Part shown: in pieces, positions 9,126-17,043 of the stretch | How positions within the stretch are numbered: the stretch's first letter is position 1 | How the letters are laid out: the number at the start of each line of letters is the position of its first letter | Source of the DNA: Glaciecola flavus | Lineage (GTDB): Bacteria; Pseudomonadota; Gammaproteobacteria; Enterobacterales; Alteromonadaceae | DNA length: 64,000 nt | Direction of reading: 5' to 3' | Assembly (NCBI RefSeq): GCF_042646125.1 | Contig: NZ_JBHRSW010000004.1 | Span: 248,001 to 312,000, forward strand | Position numbers and translations under genes: made by a program | Notes under the pieces: model-generated | What the model was told of the DNA's origin: nothing | What the model saw: the letters and a program-made list of their open reading frames with translations, nothing else | Database searches by the model: none

Positions 9126-9269
9126 CAGATTTCAGTTATTGAGAGGAAGGCGATACCCCCACTAGATAAAGTCACTGTAAACCCATTCATGGGCGCTCCA
9201 CAAAGGCATCCTTGCCTTTGAGGCTTTATCTAGTGGGGGTATCGCCTTCCTCTCAATAACTGAAATCTG
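9126..9269. repeat. Long inverted repeat with conserved 52-nt core (copy B)
   Basis: Perfect 46-bp arms (9126-9171 and 9224-9269) flank a core of exactly 52 nt (9172-9223). The core reads GTAAACCCATTCATGGG, then CAAAGGCATCCTTGCCTTTG. It matches the reverse complement of the core at 3576-3627 at 40 of 52 positions. In the second mini-hairpin, an A-T pair in copy A is a G-C pair here, a compensatory change. The arms share no sequence with copy A. It sits between the divergent cysS and ppiB genes, 31 bp from the cysS start and 116 bp from the ppiB start, so it cannot be a terminator for either. Confidence 0.9.
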
Positions 9270-9385
9270 GTCAAATAAATTACTGAGCCGAGCGGCGCAA
9301 ATTCTAGCATTCACTAGCCCTTTTACGCCAGTCACTTTTACGCTAGTATTAGCGCCCTTATTTTATCCTTAAAAACGAGGGACAC

Positions 9386-9880
9386 ATGGTCGTTTTAAAA
9401 ACAAACTTCGGTGAAATTAAACTAAAACTAGAAGCCGAAAAAGCACCCAAAACGGTGGAAAACTTTTTACAATACGTAAAAGAAGGCTTTTACGATAATA
9501 CTATTTTTCATCGCGTCATCGGTAACTTCATGATCCAAGGCGGTGGGTTTGCCCCTGGTATGGAACAAAAGTCGACCAATGCTGCAATCGAAAATGAAGC
9601 GGACAATGGTCTTAGTAATAAGATCGGCACCATTGCTATGGCGCGTACTAACGATCCTCATTCAGCTACCGCTCAGTTTTTTATAAATGTAAAAGACAAT
9701 GACTTTCTCGACTTTTCAGCACCCAATGCTCAAGGTTGGGGATATTGTGTGTTTGGCGAAGTAGTAGAAGGCATGGATGTAGTCGAAAAAATTAAAAGTG
9801 TTGAAACGGGTAATGCTGGTTTCCATCAAGATGTCCCACTAGAAGACGTGTTGATTGAGTCCGCAACCATCGTCGAATAA
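9386..9880 (+). CDS. ppiB: Cytoplasmic peptidyl-prolyl cis-trans isomerase B
   Basis: A cyclophilin that speeds proline isomerisation during protein folding. At 164 residues it matches E. coli PpiB exactly, has no signal peptide, and shows the family core: FHRVIGNFMIQGG (about 36-48), ARTNDPHSATAQFFIN (about 87-102) and the C-terminal GWGYCVFGEVVEGMDVV. GAGGGA precedes the ATG. It is followed after 10 bp by lpxH on the same strand, the ppiB-lpxH order seen in E. coli, so the two form an operon. Confidence 0.97.
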   Translation: MVVLKTNFGEIKLKLEAEKAPKTVENFLQYVKEGFYDNTIFHRVIGNFMIQGGGFAPGMEQKSTNAAIENEADNGLSNKIGTIAMARTNDPHSATAQFFINVKDNDFLDFSAPNAQGWGYCVFGEVVEGMDVVEKIKSVETGNAGFHQDVPLEDVLIESATIVE

Positions 9881-9890
9881 AAAGCAAGCA

Positions 9891-10619
9891 GTGGAAGGGA
9901 TAACCTACTTTATATCCGACTTGCATTTGAGTGATGATCGCCCTGACATCACTCAATGTTTCAGCAAGTTTATGGCAGATGAAGCGCACCAGGCTGACAA
10001 ACTGTACATATTAGGCGATTTATTTGAAGTGTGGATTGGCGACGACGATCAGTCTTCATTTAATCAACACATTGCCTCAATTATTGCCAATGTCGGCAAG
10101 AAGATACCCGTTTACTTTATTCATGGTAATAGAGATTTCGCCTTGGGTAAAAAGTTTTCGAAGCAAGCGCATATGCAAATTTTACCGGAACAAACTGTAA
10201 TAGACTTATACGGTCGACCTACTTTGATCAGTCATGGTGATGAATTGTGTACGCGAGACCTTGAATATATGAAATTCAGGAAAAAGTCCCGAGGTTGGTG
10301 GTGGCCAAAATTAATGCTATCCCTGCCCCTAAGCTACCGTAAAAAGATCGCAGAAAAAGGGCGCAAAACCAGCCATTCGAACAAGCAAATGCTCGCTTCT
10401 GAGATCATGGATGTGACCCCGTCTGAAGTTGAAAACGTCATGCAAACCCATCAAGTCGACCTGTTTATTCATGGGCATACCCATCGCCCCAACATACATA
10501 ACTTTGTCAGCCGGAACAAACAGCGTCAACGCATTGTATTAGGAGACTGGTATACACAAGGGTCTATTTTAACTGCAAGTCCTAGCTCTCTGAAATTAGA
10601 AAACCGAAACTTCATCTAG
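9891..10619 (+). CDS. lpxH: UDP-2,3-diacylglucosamine diphosphatase
   Basis: Hydrolyses UDP-2,3-diacylglucosamine to lipid X and UMP, the fourth step of lipid A synthesis, at the inner face of the cytoplasmic membrane. It has the calcineurin-like metal motifs DLHLSDDRPD, GDLFEVWIGDD, GNRDF, SHGDELCTRD and HGHTHRP in the LpxH order. The GTG at 9891 gives 242 residues, close to E. coli's 240. An in-frame TTG at 9855 would overlap ppiB and add 12 residues absent from homologues. No strong ribosome binding site precedes the GTG, which suggests coupling to ppiB translation. Confidence 0.93.
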   Translation: MEGITYFISDLHLSDDRPDITQCFSKFMADEAHQADKLYILGDLFEVWIGDDDQSSFNQHIASIIANVGKKIPVYFIHGNRDFALGKKFSKQAHMQILPEQTVIDLYGRPTLISHGDELCTRDLEYMKFRKKSRGWWWPKLMLSLPLSYRKKIAEKGRKTSHSNKQMLASEIMDVTPSEVENVMQTHQVDLFIHGHTHRPNIHNFVSRNKQRQRIVLGDWYTQGSILTASPSSLKLENRNFI

Positions 10620-10721
10620 TGCCTGTTGGCACTAACAAGCCCATACTCTCGTCTAAATAAACAGTAAAGAGTAATAATCCTTCGCAGTAAAACAGCTTTC
10701 AAAAATTTTACAAATCATTAA

Positions 10722-10948
10722 TAATTAACCTCAACTCGGGATAATTAACCTGAACTCTGGATAAGCAATTATGCAAACTCTGGAATTTATTGTTCTTTCG
10801 TTTAATCCACTATCCAGTAGTGGCCTAAAGCTCGATATCAAAGCGCTCAGGTGAAGGAATAATGAGTTATTTCAAGCTTGAGCAACGCAGAGATCGGGAT
10901 TTAGGGCGCTGCTGGACGGAGTTGCTTATCCCGAGTTCAGGTTAATTA
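10722..10948. mobile_element. MITE-like inverted-repeat element without coding capacity
   Basis: The ends are inverted repeats: 10742-10768 matches the reverse complement of 10922-10948 at 26 of 27 positions (left end TAATTAACCTGAACTCTGGA and onward). The left end is doubled: 10721-10740 and 10741-10760 are tandem 20-bp copies differing at two bases. Inside is a small hairpin CCACTA/TAGTGG (10807-10823) and no open reading frame. A 20-bp exact copy of the end sequence recurs alone at 15426-15445. This fits a non-autonomous transposable element; the parent transposase is not in the window. It accounts for most of the 359-bp gap between lpxH and the next gene. Confidence 0.7.
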
Positions 10949-10978
10949 CTAAAAAAATAATAAATAAAGGACTCTCAG

Positions 10979-11896
10979 GTGTTCAATCGAAGCGTAAAAT
11001 ACATAATATTGCTTGCTATAAATATAGCCGTTTTACTTATGTTTTATCCCGATATGAAAAATAGAGGCGATGGCATATTCGAGACGGGTTTTGTGATCGA
11101 CCTAATTGCAGAAAGAGATGCATTAAAAAAGCAACTCAACGCTGCTCAAAATGAAAGTACCATTGCATCGACAAAAGCAACCAGTGCCAGCTTGCAGCTT
11201 GAGCAAACACAACGTTTGATTTTGCAAAGTGAAGACAAGTACAGACAATGTGTGCAAGAAAAAAATAACTTAGTTACCGCTGCGGCAAAAGCATCAGAAG
11301 AAATAAAAAGGCAACAGTTAGCAGCAGAGCAATCAAGCGCTTCGTTTCAAGCCTGTGAAGTTCAATCGCGAGAAATCGCTTTGTTTAAAGCGCAATTAAA
11401 ACAAACGGAAGAGGCACTCAAACAAACCCATTCGCAAAAAGCACAACTCAACAACAAAATTTTCGAGCTCGAAAAGCAGTTAAACGAGCAGCTCGAAAGC
11501 CTCACACAGCCTCAAGAAAAAAATGAAGCACTCATTTCTCAACTAAAAGCCCGCATCGCCAAACTCGAAGCAGATATTGAAAATCCAATCTATTTAAAAT
11601 CAGCCTACCTATCGGGAAAAGCTTGTGATAATTCTAGGTTTGAGGATTTAGTCTGTATCGAAGAGTTTATTGTTCGTCCTAAGTTTAGTAAAGCACCCAT
11701 CACTGAGGTTACCGTCAACATTTATGCGCCAGATAGGCGCAGAGTGGCACAAGGCACCTTTGCGTCAGAGCGAACTCAACTTGTGCGGCTACCTTTAGGA
11801 AGAGCTAGGGATCTGCTTGCAGGCGAATACAGTGCAGAATTCATAGTAAACAATGAAACACTTGTCAGCAATGGTCATCTTATCGTCAAACGTTAG
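10979..11896 (+). CDS. Unrecognised membrane-anchored coiled-coil protein
   Basis: I do not recognise this 305-residue protein. It starts at a GTG preceded by AAAGGA and has one N-terminal membrane segment (about residues 7-22, YIILLAINIAVLLMF), so most of it should lie in the periplasm. Residues about 45-200 are a long Gln/Lys/Glu/Ala-rich coiled coil. The C-terminal 100 residues form a compact domain with two cysteines (KACDNSRFEDLVCIEEF), then beta-rich sequence ending in GHLIVKR. It stands alone between the MITE-like element, which ends 30 bp before its start, and ygiQ, convergent 12 bp away. A structural or envelope role is only a guess. Confidence 0.75.
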   Translation: MFNRSVKYIILLAINIAVLLMFYPDMKNRGDGIFETGFVIDLIAERDALKKQLNAAQNESTIASTKATSASLQLEQTQRLILQSEDKYRQCVQEKNNLVTAAAKASEEIKRQQLAAEQSSASFQACEVQSREIALFKAQLKQTEEALKQTHSQKAQLNNKIFELEKQLNEQLESLTQPQEKNEALISQLKARIAKLEADIENPIYLKSAYLSGKACDNSRFEDLVCIEEFIVRPKFSKAPITEVTVNIYAPDRRRVAQGTFASERTQLVRLPLGRARDLLAGEYSAEFIVNNETLVSNGHLIVKR

Positions 11897-11908
11897 GGAC
11901 TGTTTACC

Positions 11909-14149
11909 CTAGGCTTTAAATTTTGTTTGGTTGTCACTAAATCGAGTAAGACCTTTTTGGTAATTTGCTTTTTTGCCACCTCGCTTTTTAGCATATGCTT
12001 TATTGCCAGAACGCTTAGCATACTCGCGATGTTCCCTCCCCTTCAATTCATGTCTACTTTCATGAGGAACAAGACATTTCGCCGAATTGCCAATAAGGTA
12101 TGCCTTCCCCATTTTTTTCAATGCTGTTCGAATTAAAGGCCAATTAGCGGGATCATGGTAACGCAATAAAGCTCGATGAAGCCGTCTATGTGTTTCCCCT
12201 TTGGGTACCTCAACGACTTCGCTCTTGTGATTGACCTTGTGGATCGGGTTTTTATTGGTATGGTACATCGTGGTGGCATTCGCCATAGGAGATGGATAGA
12301 AATTTTGTACTTGATCTAGCCTAAAATTATGTGCTTTTAACCACAGGGCTAAATTCAACATATCCTCATCAGTGGTACCTGGGTGGGCGGAAATAAAGTA
12401 TGGAATGAGAAATTGCTCCTTCCCCGCCTCTTTTGTGAACCGATCAAACATCTCCTTGAAGCGATCATAGGTCCCCATACCCGGCTTCATCATTTTATCT
12501 AAGGGGCCTTTTTCGGTATGCTCTGGCGCGATCTTGAGATATCCCCCAACATGATGTGTCACTAGCTCTCTTACGTAGTCTGGATCTTCTATTGCAAGAT
12601 CGTAACGCACCCCTGAGGCGATAAGAACTTTTTTCACGCCCTTTACCGCTCTCGCCTTTTTATACAATTCTGTCGTTGGTGATTGGTCAGTGTCCAGATG
12701 ACCACAAATATCCGGCCACACGCAAGACAGACGACGACAAGTTTGCTCAGCCTTGGGGCTTTTGCAACGCAGCTTATACATATTTGCTGTAGGTCCACCT
12801 AAGTCTGAGATTACACCAGTGAAACCCGGCACCTTATCTCGAATCTCTTCTATCTCACGTAAAATAGATGCTTCTGAACGGCTTTGAATAACACGGCCTT
12901 CGTGCTCGGTAATTGAGCAAAATGTGCAACCACCAAAACATCCTCGCATAATATTAACCGAGGTCTTGATCATGTCGTACGCAGGAATTTTCGCTTTTCC
13001 GTAACTGGGGTGTGGCACCCTCGCATAGGGTAAGTCAAAGACCGCATCCATTTCTTCTGTTTCAAGCGGAAAGGCAGGCGGGTTTATCCACACTAAGCGA
13101 TCACCATGACGCTGAGCAAGCGCTCTTGCACATCCTGGATTAGTCTCTTGGTGCAAAATTCTCGACGTGTGCGCATAGTGTGTTTTTTCAGCACGCACCA
13201 CATCGTATGGAGGCAGCAAGACATAGGTTTTTTCCCAAGGTTTGCGTCGTGTTTTTTTAGAGACATAGGGTTGAACAACTATTGGCTTTGCTTGTTCAGC
13301 TTCTGCGCCATTTTGCTGTGGCTCTTTTTCGCCAATGGCGCACTTGTCTTCGACCATATCATAAGGGCTGGGTATAGGGTCAATCTTACCTATCGTATCT
13401 ACATGCGTCGAATTGACACCTTGCCAACCCGGCAACGGGGTCCTGCGAATAACGGCAGTTCCGCGAATATCTTGCATTTCTTCAATGGTTTCACCCGCCG
13501 AAAATCGATGAGCCATTTCAATTAAAGGGCGCTCCGCATTGCCAAACATCAACATATCAGCTTTGGAGTCAAACAACACCGAACGCTTCACTTTATCTGA
13601 CCAATAGTCATAATGCGCAATACGTCGCAAGCTTGCCTCTATACCACCGATGACAACTGGCTTTTTGTACGCTTCTTTACATCGCTGCGTATATACCGTC
13701 ACTGCTCGGTCGGGGCGTTTGCCTCCCTCGTTGTTAGGAGTATAGGCATCGTCATGGCGAAGTTTCCTGTCCGCCGTATAACGATTAATCATTGAGTCCA
13801 TATTGCCCGCAGTCACACCAAAAAATAAGTTGGGCTCACCTAATTTCATGAAATCATCTTTTGAGCGCCAGTCGGGTTGAGCGATAATACCCACTCTAAA
13901 CCCTTGTGCTTCGAGCGTTCGCCCAATCACTGCCATACCAAAACTCGGATGATCCACATAGGCATCGCCCGTCACAATAATAATATCGCAGCTGTCCCAT
14001 CCCAAGGCATCCATTTCCGCACGAGACATGGGTAAAAACGGCGCTGGATCAAAGCATTCTGCCCAATACTTAGGAAATGAAAATAGGCCTCTATCCGCTT
14101 TCATTCTCGGAGTATGGGTTTTTCGATTTATTGGAGACTTAGTTGCCAT
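11909..14149 (-). CDS. ygiQ: YgiQ family radical SAM protein (UPF0313)
   Basis: A 746-residue radical SAM protein of the YgiQ family, whose reaction is not established. The N-terminal third is cobalamin-binding-like (WDSCDIIIVTGDAYVDHPSFG). The Fe-S site CFGGCTFC lies near residues 401-408, in the CxxxCxxC spacing of the superfamily, followed by ITEHEGRVIQSRS. The C-terminus is Lys/Arg-rich (KKRGGKKANYQKG), usual for this family. Length is close to the E. coli protein (about 739). The next gene upstream on the same strand, miaE, ends 12 bp away, suggesting cotranscription. Confidence 0.93.
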   Translation of the reverse strand: MATKSPINRKTHTPRMKADRGLFSFPKYWAECFDPAPFLPMSRAEMDALGWDSCDIIIVTGDAYVDHPSFGMAVIGRTLEAQGFRVGIIAQPDWRSKDDFMKLGEPNLFFGVTAGNMDSMINRYTADRKLRHDDAYTPNNEGGKRPDRAVTVYTQRCKEAYKKPVVIGGIEASLRRIAHYDYWSDKVKRSVLFDSKADMLMFGNAERPLIEMAHRFSAGETIEEMQDIRGTAVIRRTPLPGWQGVNSTHVDTIGKIDPIPSPYDMVEDKCAIGEKEPQQNGAEAEQAKPIVVQPYVSKKTRRKPWEKTYVLLPPYDVVRAEKTHYAHTSRILHQETNPGCARALAQRHGDRLVWINPPAFPLETEEMDAVFDLPYARVPHPSYGKAKIPAYDMIKTSVNIMRGCFGGCTFCSITEHEGRVIQSRSEASILREIEEIRDKVPGFTGVISDLGGPTANMYKLRCKSPKAEQTCRRLSCVWPDICGHLDTDQSPTTELYKKARAVKGVKKVLIASGVRYDLAIEDPDYVRELVTHHVGGYLKIAPEHTEKGPLDKMMKPGMGTYDRFKEMFDRFTKEAGKEQFLIPYFISAHPGTTDEDMLNLALWLKAHNFRLDQVQNFYPSPMANATTMYHTNKNPIHKVNHKSEVVEVPKGETHRRLHRALLRYHDPANWPLIRTALKKMGKAYLIGNSAKCLVPHESRHELKGREHREYAKRSGNKAYAKKRGGKKANYQKGLTRFSDNQTKFKA

Positions 14150-14161
14150 GAAATATCTCAG

Positions 14162-14941
14162 TTAAACAGCTTCAAGCGTTAAGCTTACCGGTTTTGTTGG
14201 CAAGCCACTATGAAATTTAAAATCGTCATCGTCTGACTTAATCAAATTGGCTTCTATTTCTGCAAAATAGTCGATACGTGTTGAAATATCTGTGCCTGCT
14301 ATCTCTGTGGCTAATTGAAGATAGTCTTGGTAATGCCTAGCTTCTGAGCGCAATAATGAAATATAAAAATCGCTCAATTTTGCATCCAAATGAGGGGCAA
14401 GTTTTGCAAATCGTTCACACGAGCGCGCCTCAATGAAAGCCCCACATATCAATTTATCAATCAAAGCGTCTGGCTCATGGTTTTTTACATGTCTTAATAG
14501 CCCTTTTGCATAGCGACTTGAGCTAATGTTTTCATACTCAATGCCATACTCATGCATAATTTCGAGTACTTGGTAAAAGTGATGTAGCTCCTCTTTTATC
14601 AACAATACCATTTTATCAACTAAATCTTGGCTATATGGCGCCTCAGACTTAATCATCATTGACTTTTTTAACTGCAATTTATCAAGTAAGCGCCAGTCAC
14701 CTTGCTTGCGATACGTGAAATCTTCATACGGTTTTAACCAGTCAAGTAAAGCGCTTGCACTATCTGCATCGACGGCGTAGCGACGAATTAAAAACATCGC
14801 ACTTTGTGCTGCCTTTAACTCGCACACCAAATGATCAAGTAGTAGCACGGATAGGTGTTCGGGCTTAGTTGCTTCAACTACCCACTCATGGGGGGTTTCA
14901 CATCGAAGAAACTGTTTGATAGGAGCTAGCAATTCGTCCAA
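14162..14941 (-). CDS. miaE: tRNA-(ms2io6A) hydroxylase
   Basis: A diiron monooxygenase that hydroxylates the isopentenyl group of the modified A37 in tRNAs reading U-starting codons. The 259-residue protein begins with the family pattern DELLAPIKQFLRCETP. It carries the carboxylate/histidine helices of a ferritin-like diiron protein: ELHHFYQVLEIM, EARSCERFAKLAPHL and EARHYQDYLQLA. Length is within the usual range (about 200-270). It lies just upstream of ygiQ on the same strand. Confidence 0.9.
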   Translation of the reverse strand: MDELLAPIKQFLRCETPHEWVVEATKPEHLSVLLLDHLVCELKAAQSAMFLIRRYAVDADSASALLDWLKPYEDFTYRKQGDWRLLDKLQLKKSMMIKSEAPYSQDLVDKMVLLIKEELHHFYQVLEIMHEYGIEYENISSSRYAKGLLRHVKNHEPDALIDKLICGAFIEARSCERFAKLAPHLDAKLSDFYISLLRSEARHYQDYLQLATEIAGTDISTRIDYFAEIEANLIKSDDDDFKFHSGLPTKPVSLTLEAV

Positions 14942-15005
14942 ATGTTTAGCCTTGTAAAAGAATGTTTAAAGATTATTTTCGCCCGTAGTGTAGCAAAATC
15001 GGTTA

Positions 15006-15368
15006 TTAGATTGAATCTGGCTTCGTAGGATTTTCAGTCTTTGGCCATACAAAAGCGGTACTCGAAATCAGAGATAGAACACAAAGAAAAATAGCAACCG
15101 TTTTATTGCTAGGGGACAAATGAAAACTCCCACCAATAGTCGCCGCTAACATAAGGAGTGCAAAAGCCAATAAAGAAATTGAGAATACTAGGATACCGAG
15201 AGCGCGTGCAAGTGTATTTAAAGATGGAAAAAAATTCGATATTACAAAGATTAAGCTACTTATACAAAACACTACCAAAGCTTCGTTTGTTCCAAATATT
15301 CGTGACAAATAAATGCATCCAAAAACTATAACCAGCGTCAACAGCCACTTAAATAGTGAACTAAACAT
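15006..15368 (-). CDS. Small hydrophobic membrane protein, unknown
   Basis: A 120-residue protein with about four hydrophobic segments (near 7-25, 28-47, 53-80 and 88-108) and a short polar, proline-containing C-terminal tail. I recognise no family. A purine-rich GGGGG run lies 9 bases before the ATG, supporting translation. It sits between miaE and the hipA-hipB pair, in a short stretch of accessory character, and could have arrived with it. Function cannot be stated. Confidence 0.6.
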   Translation of the reverse strand: MFSSLFKWLLTLVIVFGCIYLSRIFGTNEALVVFCISSLIFVISNFFPSLNTLARALGILVFSISLLAFALLMLAATIGGSFHLSPSNKTVAIFLCVLSLISSTAFVWPKTENPTKPDSI

Positions 15369-15425
15369 AGCTACAGCCCCCTTGCATCATTAGTCTCGCG
15401 GAATAATAAACAACACGCTAATCAG

Positions 15426-15445
15426 TAACCTGAACTCTGGATAAG
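15426..15445. repeat. Solo copy of the MITE end sequence
   Basis: The 20 bases TAACCTGAACTCTGGATAAG are identical to positions 10746-10765, the left end of the inverted-repeat element 4.7 kb away. No matching opposite end was found nearby. It looks like a remnant or truncated copy of the same element. Confidence 0.8.
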
Positions 15446-15604
15446 TAAAGCTTGTTTTCGAATTTCTGTAAAGCATCGTATCCATCGTATGCTTTTTCTA
15501 AGGGCAGATCTGCAACAAAGTTACCCGCAAAATAAATCGGCGATATGGCTTTAGGAGAACTTATCATTTATGGAACAAGATCGTATTGGTGAATAGAGTT
15601 AAAT

Positions 15605-15708
15605 CGGTAGTTTGATTCTGAAATAATGGTGTGTGCACACAAAATACAGTAGACAACTACCGTTTATTTGATATATTTAGTCAAAATAAGTAACAAACTA
15701 CCGTTAAT
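15605..15708. promoter_or_regulatory. Candidate operator repeats upstream of hipA
   Basis: The motif occurs three times: CGGTAGTTTG (15605-15614, inverted), CAACTACCGTTTA (15654-15666) and CAAACTACCGTTAAT (15694-15708). The last copy ends 3 bases before the hipA ATG, where a ribosome binding site would be, so a bound repressor could block both transcription and translation. Between copies one and two lies the perfect palindrome TGTGTGCACACA (15630-15641). HipB-type proteins usually repress their own operon through repeated operators, which makes these candidate HipB sites. This is inference from position and repetition. Confidence 0.5.
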
Positions 15709-15711
15709 GAT

Positions 15712-17043
15712 ATGAAAACAGTGATTCTAGAGCTTTTCAACCGAGGGCGATGGTGGGATGCCGCAGAAGTGTCCTTCTCTGGTAAGGAGATGAGTAGTGG
15801 CGTCACTATTTCTTACATCAATGATTATATAGGTGAATCTACAACATATGAAGCCATAGATAATAGTGCTTTTTCAGTCAATGCGCCTTTAAGTATTATC
15901 CCCGTAGAATACTCCCATTGGCCGTCACTGTTCGACGACATACTACCAGTAGGTAAATCCAGAGAATGGTGGTTACATTACTTGAACGTCAGCCGGCAAC
16001 CTGAGTTCATCCAAAACTATGCATTGCTCACTCACGCATGTAGCGCTCCTGTAGGACATTTACGCGTTAAAAATATCGATGACCAAGCTGCGCGTGAAGC
16101 AGAAAAACGTTTTAACATTATAGATGTCATTAAACTTCAATATAACTTTCTAGAGTATGCGAATGAACATGGCGCAGCTGTTGGCGGCGCGACTGGTGCA
16201 GGCGGTATTGCACCAAAGCTACTATTGATGGTGGAACAAGATCAGGTATTCATTGACGGTGATTTTGCTGGTAAGAAGTTATCTGCACAGCCCTATCTTA
16301 CAAAATTTGCAAGGAACACTCGTAGTGAAATTGACAATAATATTCTTAAGGCTGAAGGAGTATTTTATAAAATACTCAGCGACATTCTGGATGGTACAGG
16401 GATTGAGACGATCAATACTGTTGACATGAAGCTACTAGAGCATCAAGGACAGATCAGCTTGTGGTTGCCGAGGTTTGATATCGAACTACGAGATGGTATT
16501 GCACACAGAATTGGGTTAGAAAGTATTTATTCAATGATGAATGCCACACTAGGTAGCTATCAAGATCACTTCAAAGTCATCGATGTCATTTGGAACAAAA
16601 TTCAAAATTGTACCAGCATGACGAGCGAACAATTCATTCAAAATTATGTGGCGAGAGACTTATTAAATCTCGTATTTGGCAATTCGGACAACCACGGTAG
16701 AAACATTTCTTTTTTGAAAAGAGAAGGAGGTATTACATTTGCACCAATCTACGATTTTGCGCCGATGAAAGCTGATCCGGAGATGGTAACTAGGTTGTTT
16801 AAGTGGCACAGAGCTTGCGAACATAGCGGAGAGGTTGATTTTAACAAAGTCGCTTGGGAACTATCAGAAAAATGCGACCCAGATAAATTACTGGCATTTT
16901 TGAAGATTCTCGCCACAAGAATGTTAGATTTGCCCAAGCAACTTAACGATCATGGCTGTCCAGAACAAATTATTAACTTCCCAGCAATAGGGTTCCACAA
17001 TACGAAAAATAAACTAATTAATATGGGGGTACTCGATGCTTAA
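15712..17043 (+). CDS. hipA: HipA family serine/threonine kinase toxin
   Basis: A HipA-fold kinase, expected to phosphorylate a translation factor (E. coli HipA targets glutamyl-tRNA synthetase) and slow growth; its target here is unknown. The 443-residue protein has a glycine-rich loop GGATGAGGIAPK (about 158-169), a nucleotide-site lysine region YLTKFAR (about 195-201), the catalytic stretch GNSDNHGRNIS (about 323-333) and the metal-binding YDFAP (about 347-351). All key kinase residues look intact, and length is near E. coli HipA (440). Its stop overlaps the following HTH gene by 8 bp. The order, kinase first, is the reverse of classical hipBA. It lies convergent to recB. Confidence 0.85.
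   Translation: MKTVILELFNRGRWWDAAEVSFSGKEMSSGVTISYINDYIGESTTYEAIDNSAFSVNAPLSIIPVEYSHWPSLFDDILPVGKSREWWLHYLNVSRQPEFIQNYALLTHACSAPVGHLRVKNIDDQAAREAEKRFNIIDVIKLQYNFLEYANEHGAAVGGATGAGGIAPKLLLMVEQDQVFIDGDFAGKKLSAQPYLTKFARNTRSEIDNNILKAEGVFYKILSDILDGTGIETINTVDMKLLEHQGQISLWLPRFDIELRDGIAHRIGLESIYSMMNATLGSYQDHFKVIDVIWNKIQNCTSMTSEQFIQNYVARDLLNLVFGNSDNHGRNISFLKREGGITFAPIYDFAPMKADPEMVTRLFKWHRACEHSGEVDFNKVAWELSEKCDPDKLLAFLKILATRMLDLPKQLNDHGCPEQIINFPAIGFHNTKNKLINMGVLDA

Larger units (their letters stand above)
15369..15711. other. Intergenic region before hipA with repeat remnant and operator-like sites
   Basis: This 343-bp non-coding stretch holds a solo copy of the MITE end (15426-15445), a 12-bp palindrome (15630-15641) and three copies of an ACTACCG-type motif close to the hipA start. 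It must contain the hipA promoter, but I could not fix -35 and -10 boxes with confidence. No gene was seen in it. Confidence 0.7.

Noticed and set aside
13106..13525. 139-codon open frame antisense to ygiQ
   Set aside because: A shadow frame of the strongly conserved ygiQ coding sequence; composition is typical of antisense noise.
15612..15696. A defined -35/-10 promoter for hipA
   Set aside because: Several TTGAT-like and AT-rich hexamers exist but none has both boxes at acceptable spacing, so no promoter is claimed.
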